A DNA stretch of 64,000 nt from Pseudomonas migulae NBRC 103157 (GTDB lineage Bacteria > Pseudomonadota > Gammaproteobacteria > Pseudomonadales > Pseudomonadaceae), in assembly GCF_002091715.1 (NCBI RefSeq), contig NZ_BDAG01000028.1:30181-94180 (forward strand), given 5' to 3'. A program made the position numbers and the translations under genes. Each line of letters begins with the position of its first letter. Within the stretch, counting starts at the first letter, position 1. Under the pieces are notes generated by a model. It did not search any database and had not been told where the DNA came from. It saw only the letters and a program-made list of their open reading frames with translations. Shown one piece after another: positions 14,366-24,368 of the stretch.

Positions 14366-14848
14366 TTACTCTTCCTTGCCCTTGTTGCGCACCGCACGTT
14401 GCAGCTCGCGACCGGCGTCGCGTTCGCGTTCGGTGTCACGCTTGTCATATTCCTTCTTGCCCTTGCCCAGTGCGATCTCGCACTTGACCATGTGCTTGCT
14501 CCAGTACCAGGACAGGCACACGCAGGCGTAACCTTTTTGCTGCACGGCGGCGGCCAGCTTTTCCAGCTCGCGGCGGTTGAGCAGCAATTTTCGGGTGCGC
14601 GTCGGGTCAGCAATGACGTGGGTGCTGGCGGTCGTCAGTGGCGTAATGTGGCTGCCAAGCAGCCAGGCTTCGCCATCCTTGAGCAGTACATAACTGTCAA
14701 CCAGCTGTAGCTTGCTCGCCCGCAGACTTTTTACTTCCCAGCCGGCCAGGACCAGACCAGCCTCGAACCGATGTTCGATGAAGTAATCGTGTCGCGCCTT
14801 TTTATTTTGCGCGATGGTCCCTGTTGGGTGTTTCTTCTGTTTAGCCAT
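14366..14848 (-). CDS. smpB: SsrA-binding protein SmpB
   Basis: The 160-residue protein starts MAKQKKHPTGTIAQNKKARHD and shows the SmpB core: FEAGLVLAGWEVKSLRASK, LLGSHITPL and RKLLLNRREL. It ends in a basic, Lys/Arg-rich tail (KKEYDKRDTERERDAGRELQ). It binds the tRNA-like domain of tmRNA, and its tail occupies the empty mRNA channel of stalled ribosomes. Its RNA partner lies 10 kb away in this window at 4123-4516. Confidence 0.97.
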   Translation of the reverse strand: MAKQKKHPTGTIAQNKKARHDYFIEHRFEAGLVLAGWEVKSLRASKLQLVDSYVLLKDGEAWLLGSHITPLTTASTHVIADPTRTRKLLLNRRELEKLAAAVQQKGYACVCLSWYWSKHMVKCEIALGKGKKEYDKRDTERERDAGRELQRAVRNKGKEE

Positions 14849-14966
14849 AGGGGCGGCATTATAGGGAGTTGCAAGCGAGTCGGCTACGGTGACGCAGCGT
14901 GCTTGAGCAGGTTGATTGAATCCCGGACAATGCGCCCTCTTTTTTCAATGCTGGGACGTGGTAACG

Positions 14967-16370
14967 ATGTCGACAGACAAGGTTTCTGTCCACGGCAGTT
15001 GGGCTAGCCGCTGGGTCTTCATACTCGCCGCGACCGGTTCGGCCGTGGGCCTGGGTAGCATCTGGAAGTTCCCGTACATGGTCGGGGTCTACGGCGGCGG
15101 TGCGTTTGTGCTGATGTTCCTGGCCTGTATCGCACTGATCGGCGTGCCGGTCATGCTGGCGGAAACCCTGATCGGCCGGCGTGCCCGGCAAAGTCCCGCC
15201 AACGCGTTGAAGGTGCTGGCGCTGGAGGCGGGGCATTCGGGCAAGTGGTCCTGGGGTGCGTTCGCCGGGATGATCACAGCGCTGCTGATCCTGTCTTTCT
15301 ATAGCGTTGTCGGCGGCTGGTCGCTGGATTACATCATCGACATGGGGCGCGGTGATTTCCAGGGTGTAACGCCTGATCAGGTCGGCGCGTACTTTGGCAA
15401 GGTGATCGCCGATCCATGGCGCCTGACACTTTGGCACACGATTTTTATGCTGCTGTCCGCCATTGTGATCGCCAAAGGCGTCGTTGCCGGGCTTGAACGC
15501 AGCCTGCGGATCATGATGCCGTTGCTCTTTGTGATGATCCTGGTGCTGCTGGGTTACAGCATGACCACCGGCCATTTCATGGAGGGCGTGCATTTCATGT
15601 TCGACTTCCACCCGGAAAAAGTCCTCGACGGTTTGTTGCCCGCCATGGGGCATGCGTTCTTCTCCCTCAGCGTAGGCGTGGGTTCGATCATGATCTACGG
15701 CGCTTACATGCCGAAAGACTCGTCGATTTCAGGCACCGTCGTCGGAGTAGCGCTGCTCGATACCTTTGTTTCTCTCGTGGCCGGCCTGGCGTTGTTTCCC
15801 ATAGTGTTTGCTGCCGGCCTGAATCCGAGTGAAGGCCCTGGCCTGATGTTCGTCAGCCTGCCATTTGCCTTTGGCAACGTAGCGTTTGGCCAGTTGATGG
15901 GCGTAGTGTTCTTCGTGCTTGTAGCGATTGCGGCCTGGAGTTCGGCGATTTCGTTGCTGGAGCCGATGGTGGCTTACCTGGTTGAGCGTACTAAAGTCAG
16001 TCGCGCCTGGGTGACGTTCTGGCTGGCATTCACATGCTGGTTCGTCGGTCTTGGGACTGTGTTTTCCTTCAATATCTGGAAGGAAGCCAAGTTTTTCGTG
16101 AACGAAGGCGGGATGTTCCATCTCTATCAATGGGGTGCGGCCGGCGGCCTGGATTTCTTTGGCGTGATCGATTTCTTCACCTCGCGGATCATGCTGCCTC
16201 TCGGTGGTTTGTGTTTCGTGGTGTTTGCGGGCTGGGTGATGGGGCGTGAAGCGGTGCGCGACGAGTTGTCGATCCGCAGCCCCATGCTGTTCAATCTGTC
16301 CCTGTTTTTGATGCGCTATGTAGCGCCCATCGGCATTCTCGTAGTGTTTGCCGCCCAGCTGTGGAAGTGA
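14967..16370 (+). CDS. sodium-dependent transporter, neurotransmitter:sodium symporter (NSS/SNF) family
   Basis: The protein of 467 residues has the NSS hallmark in helix 1, ATGSAVGLGSIWKFPYMVGVYGGGAF, which carries the Na+ and substrate site. About 11-12 transmembrane segments follow. Bacterial members such as LeuT, MhsT and TyT1 import amino acids with sodium. I place the start at the ATG at 14967 (MSTDKVSVHGSW), because the 17 upstream codons of the longer reading frame are not conserved in style and the segment MSTDK precedes helix 1 directly. It is upstream of ratA with an 7-bp gap, so the two may be co-transcribed. The substrate cannot be predicted. Confidence 0.9.
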   Translation: MSTDKVSVHGSWASRWVFILAATGSAVGLGSIWKFPYMVGVYGGGAFVLMFLACIALIGVPVMLAETLIGRRARQSPANALKVLALEAGHSGKWSWGAFAGMITALLILSFYSVVGGWSLDYIIDMGRGDFQGVTPDQVGAYFGKVIADPWRLTLWHTIFMLLSAIVIAKGVVAGLERSLRIMMPLLFVMILVLLGYSMTTGHFMEGVHFMFDFHPEKVLDGLLPAMGHAFFSLSVGVGSIMIYGAYMPKDSSISGTVVGVALLDTFVSLVAGLALFPIVFAAGLNPSEGPGLMFVSLPFAFGNVAFGQLMGVVFFVLVAIAAWSSAISLLEPMVAYLVERTKVSRAWVTFWLAFTCWFVGLGTVFSFNIWKEAKFFVNEGGMFHLYQWGAAGGLDFFGVIDFFTSRIMLPLGGLCFVVFAGWVMGREAVRDELSIRSPMLFNLSLFLMRYVAPIGILVVFAAQLWK

Positions 16371-16377
16371 CGCTGAC

Positions 16378-16812
16378 ATGACGACACACATTCAACGTTC
16401 GGCCCTGCTGCCGTATCCGGCGCAAGCGCTGTATGACTTGGTCAATGACGTGGCGCGTTACCCGGAGTTTCTGCCGTGGTGCTCGTCGGCCGAAGTCCTG
16501 GAAAGCTCTATCGAGCACATGCGTGCAAGCGTTGGTGTGGCCAAAGGTGGCCTCAGCCAGCATTTCGTAACGCGCAACACGCTGGTGCCCGGGCAATCGA
16601 TCGAAATGAATCTCGAGGAAGGTCCGTTCACTCAGTTGCACGGCATCTGGGTGTTCAAGGCGTTGACCGACAAGGCCTGCAAGATCAGCCTGGACCTTTC
16701 GTTCGACTATGCAGGGCCGATTGTCCGCGCAACGTTGGGGCCATTGTTCAATCAGGCGGCCAATACGCTGGTGGATGCATTCTGCCAGCGCGCCAAGCAG
16801 ATGCATGGTTGA
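16378..16812 (+). CDS. ratA: RatA/COQ10 family START-domain protein
   Basis: The 144-residue protein begins MTTHIQRSALLPYPAQALYDLVNDVARYPEFLPWC, the START/polyketide-cyclase fold of the RatA (PasT, YfjG) and mitochondrial Coq10 family. E. coli RatA was reported to block ribosome subunit association, while Coq10 binds ubiquinone; which role applies here is open. The ATG at 16378 was chosen because the family begins with this THIxRS sequence. The 3' end overlaps rnfH by 8 bp, the conserved ratA-rnfH pair. Confidence 0.9.
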   Translation: MTTHIQRSALLPYPAQALYDLVNDVARYPEFLPWCSSAEVLESSIEHMRASVGVAKGGLSQHFVTRNTLVPGQSIEMNLEEGPFTQLHGIWVFKALTDKACKISLDLSFDYAGPIVRATLGPLFNQAANTLVDAFCQRAKQMHG

Positions 16813-17119
16813 GGTCGTGATCGAAGTCGAGGTGGTGTATGCCGCCGTTGATCGTCAGGTGCTTCTAAGTGTGACCGTGCCAGCGGGGACGACAGTGCGG
16901 GCGGCTTTGCTGGCGTCGGGGGTAGATCGCGAGTTTCCTGAGCTGGACCTGGCTGAATGCCCTGTGGGGATATTCGGCAAGGTGGTCATCGATCCTGATA
17001 CTCGTCAGCTACAGGCGGGGGATCGCATCGAGATTTATCGACCGCTGCTGGCCGATCCGAAAGAGGTTCGCCGGCTTCGTGCCGCCAAGGCTGCCGAGGC
17101 CAAAGCGCGGAATCAGTGA
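16805..17119 (+). CDS. rnfH: RnfH family ubiquitin-fold protein
   Basis: A 104-residue protein (MVEVVIEVEVVYAAVDRQVLL...) with the beta-grasp pattern of the RnfH family: CPVGIFGKVV, then LQAGDRIEIYRPLLADPKEVRRLRAAKA. It overlaps ratA, and the pair has been described in E. coli as RatA/PasT with PasI and discussed as a toxin-antitoxin module, a claim that is contested. The basic, Ala-rich C-terminus is typical. A terminator follows at 17140. Confidence 0.9.
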   Translation: MVEVVIEVEVVYAAVDRQVLLSVTVPAGTTVRAALLASGVDREFPELDLAECPVGIFGKVVIDPDTRQLQAGDRIEIYRPLLADPKEVRRLRAAKAAEAKARNQ

Positions 17120-17139
17120 TGTGCCAAACGGCAGACAAT

Positions 17140-17166
17140 AAAAAACCCGGACATTCCGGGTTTTTT
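17140..17166. terminator. bidirectional intrinsic terminator between rnfH and bamE
   Basis: AAAAAACCCGG and CCGGGTTTTTT pair around ACATT. It lies between the convergent rnfH and bamE genes and has A/T tracts on both sides. Confidence 0.9.
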
Positions 17167-17179
17167 ATTGCGTCGCAAA

Positions 17180-17707
17180 TTATTGCGGCGAGGTTTCCAG
17201 CGGTTCTGGCGTCGGGACCGGTACGGTTTCTACGCCGTCTACGTCCTTCTGGATCTGATCCAGCAACGAACCCGGCTTGACCGGTTTTTCCGGTTTCGGC
17301 TTCTCGGCGTTTTCTGCAGGTGCGGTCACGGTAGTGCCGCTGTCCTTGCCGAGAATGGCTTCGTCCCGGCTCACGCCTGGCATGAAATCACCGGAGAGGC
17401 TGACAAGTTGGTCATTTGGGTTGAAGATAACGCTAATGCGTTCCTGTTGGCGTTCACCGCCACCCGGTTGCAGGCTATACAGATAATCCCAGCGATCGGC
17501 ATGGAACGTGTCGGTCAGCAGAGGGTTGCCCATGATAAACCGTACTTGCCGACGGGTCATTCCCGGGCGTAACTGGTCTATCATGTCCTGCGTGACGACA
17601 TTGCCCTGCTGGATGTCGATTTTGTAAACCCCGGGGAATGAACAACCGGCGAGTGCGAGCAGTCCCACAAAGGTGAAACTGGTTAGCAAGAGCTTGGTGT
17701 TTTGCAT
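17180..17707 (-). CDS. bamE: outer-membrane assembly lipoprotein BamE (OmlA/SmpA)
   Basis: The 175-residue precursor has a lipoprotein signal peptide with lipobox LAGC and lipidated Cys22. The BamE fold follows: VYKIDIQQGNVVTQDMIDQLRPGMTRRQVRFIMGNPLL, DTFHADRWDYLYSL. BamE is an accessory subunit of the BAM complex that inserts beta-barrel proteins. It carries a Pro/Glu/Lys-rich C-terminal extension beyond the shorter E. coli protein, as pseudomonad OmlA does. It is divergent from fur, the arrangement described for omlA-fur in P. aeruginosa. Confidence 0.93.
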   Translation of the reverse strand: MQNTKLLLTSFTFVGLLALAGCSFPGVYKIDIQQGNVVTQDMIDQLRPGMTRRQVRFIMGNPLLTDTFHADRWDYLYSLQPGGGERQQERISVIFNPNDQLVSLSGDFMPGVSRDEAILGKDSGTTVTAPAENAEKPKPEKPVKPGSLLDQIQKDVDGVETVPVPTPEPLETSPQ

Positions 17708-17804
17708 CGGTGGGCGACTTCCACTATCTTGGCTGGGACAACGTAAACGCCGATCATACCCGCATTAAGAGAAGCTGCGAAGCAGCATCGCGAGAAAGCT
17801 GACC

Positions 17805-18209
17805 ATGGTTGAAAATAGCGAACTACGCAAAGCCGGCCTCAAAGTGACCCTTCCACGGGTCAAGATTCTGCAAATGCTCGATTCCGCCGAGCAACGCCAC
17901 ATGAGTGCCGAGGATGTTTACAAGGCGCTGATGGAGGCTGGTGAGGACGTCGGTCTGGCCACGGTTTACCGTGTACTGACCCAGTTCGAGGCAGCTGGCC
18001 TTGTGGTGCGGCACAACTTCGACGGAGGCCATGCGGTCTTCGAGCTGGACGACGGCAAGCATCACGACCATATGGTCAACGTCGAGACCAGTGAAGTGAT
18101 CGAATTCTTCGACGAAGAAATCGAGCGCCTGCAGAAAGCGATCGTCGACAAGTATGGCTTCGAGATGGTTGATCACAATCTTGTGCTGTACGTGCGCAAG
18201 AAAAAGTAA
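17805..18209 (+). CDS. fur: ferric uptake regulator Fur
   Basis: The 134-residue protein has the Fur winged helix (LRKAGLKVTLPRVKILQMLDS, then ATVYRVLTQFEAAGLVVRHNF) and the metal site region GGHAVFELDDGKHHDHMVNV. The CxxC pair that binds structural zinc in E. coli Fur is replaced by VETSEV, and the protein contains no cysteine at all, as is typical of pseudomonad Fur. It represses iron-uptake genes with Fe2+ as co-repressor. It is divergent from bamE with about 97 bp between the start codons. Confidence 0.96.
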   Translation: MVENSELRKAGLKVTLPRVKILQMLDSAEQRHMSAEDVYKALMEAGEDVGLATVYRVLTQFEAAGLVVRHNFDGGHAVFELDDGKHHDHMVNVETSEVIEFFDEEIERLQKAIVDKYGFEMVDHNLVLYVRKKK

Positions 18210-18243
18210 GCATGTCGCGCGAACTTCAGGTTCGCGAAACGAG

Positions 18244-18271
18244 CGAAGGCGACCCCAGGGTCGCCTTCGTG
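18244..18271 (+). terminator. probable fur terminator
   Basis: CGAAGGCGACC and GGTCGCCTTCG form an 11-bp stem with a short loop, 35 bp after the fur stop. The T tract after it is interrupted (TGCTTTCTG). Confidence 0.6.
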
Positions 18272-18323
18272 CTTTCTGCCGGCCTTAGATGTTTTGCGGC
18301 CTTCGCTGGTTGGCACTCGGCCT

Positions 18324-18419
18324 CCTGTAGGCGCCGGCTTGCTGGCGATGGTCGTTGACGATAACGCGTAGGATCTGATTAAACGCGGCGCATCCATCGC
18401 CAGCAAGCCGGCTCCTGCA
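18324..18419. repeat. paired REP element
   Basis: Two inverted copies of a REP unit (TGTAGGCGCCGGCTTGCTGG and its complement CCAGCAAGCCGGCTCCTGCA) flank a variable centre. It lies between the convergent fur and recN genes. The same unit recurs at 48291, 53279 and 63799. Confidence 0.85.
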
Positions 18420-18436
18420 TGTCTCGCGTGCGAAGC

Positions 18437-20110
18437 TTAGATTTTTGCGGTAACGACCATTTTTTTCGCGTGGGCCAGGGATTCCTTGGTCAAGTCGATG
18501 CCGCCCAGCATCCGTGCGACTTCTTCGACGCGATCATTCTTGCTGAGCTTGGAGACGGCCGTGTGGGTCGCATCCTCGCCACGCACCTTGTGCACAAATA
18601 GATGCTGATGACCCTGCGCCGCCACTTGTGGCAAGTGAGTCACCGTCAACACCTGCCCGCGCTCGCCAAGGCGACGCAGCAGCTGGCCGACAATCTCCGC
18701 AGTCGGTCCGCCGATACCCACGTCCACTTCGTCAAATACCAGTGTCGGTACGCGTGAGGTCTGCGCGGTGATCACCTGAATCGCGAGGCTGATCCGCGAG
18801 AGCTCGCCGCCCGAGGCTACTTTTGCCAAGGCTTTCAAGGGCTGGCCGGGGTTGGCGCTCACCAGCAGCTCTACCTGTTCGAGCCCGTTGGGTAGCAACT
18901 CATCGCTGCTGTTGGGGCGCAGTTCGATGGTGAAGCGACCTCCGGGCATGCCCAGTCGCTGAATTTCCTGCTCCACGGCGCTGGCCAGACTGCTGGAGGC
19001 TTGATGGCGCAGGTCGCTGAGTTCTCGAGCCTTCTCCTGGTAATGGCGAGCATAGGACGCCAGCTCATCGCTCAGTCGTTCGATGGATTCGTCGTTCGCA
19101 TTCAACGTTTCGATTTCATCCAGCAACCGCTGCTGCATTTCGGCCACTTCGGTGGGCTGGATGCGGTGTTTGCGCGCCATGGTGTAGATCGCATCGAGGC
19201 GTTCTTCCAGGTATTGAAGACGCGCCGGGTCCGCATCGAAGTTGTCGAGAAAGCGATTCAGCTCGCCCACGGCTTCTTCAACCTGGATCTGTGCACTGGT
19301 CAGCAAACTGCTGGCTTCGCCCAGCGCGCCAATCGAGTTGTTCACGCTCGACAGCCGATTCAGGCTGGCGGTCAGGGCATTCAGGACATTGCCGGAATCA
19401 CTTTCGCTGCACTGCTCGACCACTTGTCGGCAGATTCCCAGCAGGGTTTCGGCGTTGGTCAGGTTCTTGTGTTCCTGCTCCAACTGCTCCAGTTCGTTTT
19501 CGCCGAGGCCGAGGTTTTCCAGCTCTTCGAGTTGATAGCTCAGCAATTGATGGCGTGCGCGCTGCTCATCGCCGGAGTTGGACAGGCGCTCCAGCTCCTG
19601 ACGGGTCTGGCGCCAGCGCTGGGCGGCAAGCTGAACCTGACGGGCAAGGTCGGTGGCACCGGCATACTCGTCGAGCAGGCGTCGGTGAGTGTCGGTCTTG
19701 AGCAGGGATTGGTGTTCGTGCTGGCTGTGGATATCAATCAGTAGTTCGCCCAGGGACTTGAGATCACCGAGCGGGCAGGGCGTGCCGTTGATATAGCCGC
19801 GCGAACGTCCTTCGGCAGTGATCACCCGGCGAAGGATGCATGGGCCATCGCTTTCGAGGTCGCGCTCGGCCAGCCAGGCACTGGCTTCAGGAATGTCGAC
19901 CAGGTCGAAGGTGGCCAGGATGTCGGCCTTGTCGGCACCGGGGCGGACGACGCCACTGTCGGCGCGATCGCCCAGAGTCAGGCCCAGGGCGTCGAGCATG
20001 ATCGACTTCCCGGCGCCGGTTTCACCCGTGATCACGCTCATCCCGCGATCGAGTTCGAGATCGAGATGTTCGACGATGGCATAGTTGTGTACGGACAGGT
20101 GCACCAGCAT
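18437..20110 (-). CDS. recN: DNA repair ATPase RecN
   Basis: The 557-residue SMC-like protein starts MLVHLSVHNYAIVEHLDLEL and has a Walker A GETGAGKS near residue 34. A long coiled-coil middle follows (residues about 160-370), then the ABC signature and Walker B region ASGGELSRISLAIQVI and TLVFDEVDVGIGG. RecN acts in double-strand break repair. A LexA-type box lies 25 bp upstream (20135), so it is very likely an SOS gene as in E. coli. Length is normal for the family. Confidence 0.96.
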   Translation of the reverse strand: MLVHLSVHNYAIVEHLDLELDRGMSVITGETGAGKSIMLDALGLTLGDRADSGVVRPGADKADILATFDLVDIPEASAWLAERDLESDGPCILRRVITAEGRSRGYINGTPCPLGDLKSLGELLIDIHSQHEHQSLLKTDTHRRLLDEYAGATDLARQVQLAAQRWRQTRQELERLSNSGDEQRARHQLLSYQLEELENLGLGENELEQLEQEHKNLTNAETLLGICRQVVEQCSESDSGNVLNALTASLNRLSSVNNSIGALGEASSLLTSAQIQVEEAVGELNRFLDNFDADPARLQYLEERLDAIYTMARKHRIQPTEVAEMQQRLLDEIETLNANDESIERLSDELASYARHYQEKARELSDLRHQASSSLASAVEQEIQRLGMPGGRFTIELRPNSSDELLPNGLEQVELLVSANPGQPLKALAKVASGGELSRISLAIQVITAQTSRVPTLVFDEVDVGIGGPTAEIVGQLLRRLGERGQVLTVTHLPQVAAQGHQHLFVHKVRGEDATHTAVSKLSKNDRVEEVARMLGGIDLTKESLAHAKKMVVTAKI

Positions 20111-20134
20111 AAAGGCCGCTCCCAGGCTTTAGGT

Positions 20135-20150
20135 CTGGTTATTTATACAG
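20135..20150. promoter_or_regulatory. LexA (SOS) box upstream of recN
   Basis: CTGGTTATTTATACAG matches the CTG-N10-CAG LexA consensus with the expected AT-rich TATA centre. It is 25 bp upstream of the recN ATG. Confidence 0.85.
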
Positions 20151-20270
20151 TGTTTTATTTGCGCCTGACAATGCCCTCGCTTAGCTCGATTTGCTTGATC
20201 CGACGAAATCGTTAGCCCATTGAGGAATGACAATGCAGCTGTTTTTTGTAGGGTTAATCATAACGAGCCC

Positions 20271-20299
20271 CTTGAAGCTGATTTTTGCGGCCCCATATA
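20271..20299 (+). promoter_or_regulatory. sigma-32 heat-shock promoter of grpE
   Basis: A -35 CTTGAAG (20271-20277) and a -10 CCCCATATA (20291-20299) are separated by 13 bases. This is close to the CTTGAAA-N(13-15)-CCCCATnT consensus of RpoH. It lies 53 bp upstream of the grpE start and serves the grpE-dnaK-dnaJ chaperone genes. Confidence 0.88.
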
Positions 20300-20351
20300 C
20301 CGGGACAGAAGCGCGAGTTGAGCTCGCGGACGAAATTGAAAGGAGAAATCT

Positions 20352-20918
20352 ATGGCTGACGAACAGACAGTGGATACGCAAAATCTAGACGCCGATCAGG
20401 CTGCCCAGGACTCGGGTGGTGATCTGGCGGCCCGTGTACAAGTGCTCGAAGAGCAACTGGCTGGCGCCCAGGATCAGGCTTTGCGTGTAGCAGCTGATCT
20501 GCAGAACGTCCGCCGCCGCGCCGAGCAGGATGTAGAAAAAGCGCACAAATTCGCCCTGGAAAAATTCGCAGGCGATTTGCTGCCGATCATCGACAGCCTG
20601 GAGCGTGGCCTGGAGTTGTCCAGCCCGGACGACGAAAGCATCCGTCCAATGCGCGAAGGCATCGAGCTGACCCTGAAAATGTTCCAGGACACCCTGAAGC
20701 GTTATCAGCTGGAGGCGATCGATCCGCATGGAGAACCGTTCAACGCCGTTCAACATCAGGCAATGGCCATGCAGGAAAGCGCCGACGTCGAGCCGAACAG
20801 CGTGCTCAAGGTGTTCCAGAAGGGCTATCAGCTCAACGGTCGTCTGCTGCGCCCGGCCATGGTCGTGGTCAGCAAGGCCCCTGCGCCAGTTTCGCCTTCT
20901 ATTGACGAGCAGGCTTGA
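20352..20918 (+). CDS. grpE: nucleotide exchange factor GrpE
   Basis: The 188-residue protein has an acidic, disordered N-terminus (MADEQTVDTQNLDADQAAQ), a long coiled coil (residues about 25-90) and the GrpE beta-domain with the signature IDPHGEPFNAVQHQAMAMQ. It ends NGRLLRPAMVVVSKAP. It releases ADP from DnaK and acts as a thermosensor. The AAAGGAGAAATCT site precedes the ATG. dnaK follows 102 bp downstream. Confidence 0.97.
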   Translation: MADEQTVDTQNLDADQAAQDSGGDLAARVQVLEEQLAGAQDQALRVAADLQNVRRRAEQDVEKAHKFALEKFAGDLLPIIDSLERGLELSSPDDESIRPMREGIELTLKMFQDTLKRYQLEAIDPHGEPFNAVQHQAMAMQESADVEPNSVLKVFQKGYQLNGRLLRPAMVVVSKAPAPVSPSIDEQA

Positions 20919-21020
20919 AATTAGCCGCAAGGCCCCCATTTAGAAGTCAAGCGTTTAAGTGCTACCGCAGTTAGCCACCACTGCTGCGGCAACCAAATCC
21001 AAAGTTTCGGGAGAGTGAAC

Positions 21021-22937
<1,917 letters not shown>

Positions 22938-23234
22938 GTTAGTGGTCGCCCGGTTGACTGCCTTAAGGCGGTGACTGGTAGGATGTCGCCGCGCGGGAGC
23001 TTGCTCCCGCGTTGGCGTGTCTGGAGTACACGAATTTTTACAGCATGCGACAGCGTTCGTGTGTTGGCGGTATGGCCGAAGATGCTCCTGCTTTTCGAGC
23101 CGACAGTACTGCAATGAATCAAAGACCAGGATCGTTGAATTGACGTGAGTTGGGTCCGGGCCTGTATTGGGGCTCAACGAGTTTGACGAGGCTCAGGAGA
23201 GGTTTGTCGAACGTCCTTAAGAGTGCAAAGACTT
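22938..23234. other. dnaK-dnaJ intergenic region
   Basis: I see no gene here. A strong hairpin CGCGGGAGC/GCTCCCGCG lies at 22991-23011, about 55 bp after dnaK; it may be a REP-like stabilising element that lowers read-through into dnaJ. No sigma-32 match was found upstream of dnaJ. Confidence 0.6.
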
Positions 23235-24359
23235 ATGGCAAAGCGTGACTATTACGAAGTATTGGGTGTTGAGCGTGGCTCGAGCGAAGCGGACCTGAAG
23301 AAGGCCTACCGTCGCTTGGCGATGAAGCACCACCCGGACCGTAATCCCGATGACAAAGCGTCGGAAGAGATGTTCAAAGAGGCCAATGAGGCCTACGAAG
23401 TGTTGTCCGATTCCAGCAAGCGCGCGGCGTACGACCAGTATGGTCATGCCGGTGTCGACCCAAGCATGGGTGGCGGCGGTGCCGGGTTTGGCGGTCAGAA
23501 TTTCTCCGACATCTTTGGCGATGTCTTCAGTGATTTCTTCGGTGGCGGTCGCGGCGGTGCTCGTGGCGGCGCCCAGCGCGGCAGCGACCTGCGTTACACC
23601 CTGGAGCTGAATCTGGAAGAAGCGGTGCGCGGTACCACCGTTAACATCCGCGTTCCGACACTGGTCAACTGCAAGCCATGCGATGGCTCGGGTGCCAAGA
23701 AAGGCTCCTCGCCGGTCACCTGCCCGACGTGCGGCGGTATCGGTCAGGTCCGCATGCAGCAAGGTTTCTTCTCGGTGCAGCAGACCTGTCCGCGCTGCCA
23801 TGGTCAGGGCAAGATCATTTCCGATCCGTGCACTTCCTGCAACGGTGACGGTCGCGTTGAAGAGTACAAAACACTTTCCGTGAAAGTGCCGGCCGGTGTC
23901 GACACGGGTGATCGCATTCGTCTGTCCGGCGAAGGCGAGGCGGGTGCTCAGGGCGGTCCGACTGGCGACCTGTACGTGGTGATCAATGTGCGCGAGCACG
24001 CGATCTTCCAGCGCGATGGCAAGCACCTGTTCTGCGAAGTGCCGATCAGCTTCGTCGATGCGGCGCTGGGTGGCGAGCTGGAGATTCCGACCCTCGATGG
24101 GCGGGTCAAACTGAAAATCCCAGAAGGGACTCAGACCGGCAAACAATTCCGTGTGCGCGGCAAAGGTGTTGCGCCCGTGCGTGGTGGCGGTGCCGGCGAC
24201 CTGATGTGTCGTGTGGCGGTCGAAACCCCGGTCAACCTGGGGCGTCGTCAGCGCGAATTGCTGGAAGAGTTCCGCAGTTCTCTGGCGGACGATAACAGCC
24301 ATTCGCCGAAAACCACCGGTTGGTTCGAAGGCGTGAAGCGCTTCTTTGGCGACCTGTAA
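23235..24359 (+). CDS. dnaJ: Hsp40 co-chaperone DnaJ
   Basis: The 374-residue class I J-protein has a J domain with the HPD tripeptide at 33-35 and a Gly/Phe-rich linker (residues about 75-115). Four zinc-finger repeats follow (CKPCDGSG, CPTCGGIG, CPRCHGQG, CTSCNGDG), then the C-terminal peptide-binding domain. It stimulates DnaK ATPase and delivers clients. The start MAKRDYYEVLGV at 23235 is the universal DnaJ N-terminus; four extra upstream codons were rejected. Confidence 0.98.
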   Translation: MAKRDYYEVLGVERGSSEADLKKAYRRLAMKHHPDRNPDDKASEEMFKEANEAYEVLSDSSKRAAYDQYGHAGVDPSMGGGGAGFGGQNFSDIFGDVFSDFFGGGRGGARGGAQRGSDLRYTLELNLEEAVRGTTVNIRVPTLVNCKPCDGSGAKKGSSPVTCPTCGGIGQVRMQQGFFSVQQTCPRCHGQGKIISDPCTSCNGDGRVEEYKTLSVKVPAGVDTGDRIRLSGEGEAGAQGGPTGDLYVVINVREHAIFQRDGKHLFCEVPISFVDAALGGELEIPTLDGRVKLKIPEGTQTGKQFRVRGKGVAPVRGGGAGDLMCRVAVETPVNLGRRQRELLEEFRSSLADDNSHSPKTTGWFEGVKRFFGDL

Positions 24360-24368
24360 GGAGTGAGC

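Noticed and set aside
16378..17119. ratA-rnfH as a toxin-antitoxin system
   Set aside because: The pair is a conserved housekeeping arrangement next to smpB and bamE/fur; the toxin claim for RatA is disputed, so I do not count it as a defence or TA island.
18324..18419. REP pairs as CRISPR or phage att sites
   Set aside because: They are paired palindromic REP units with variable centres, not regularly spaced direct repeats, and they recur at several intergenic sites.
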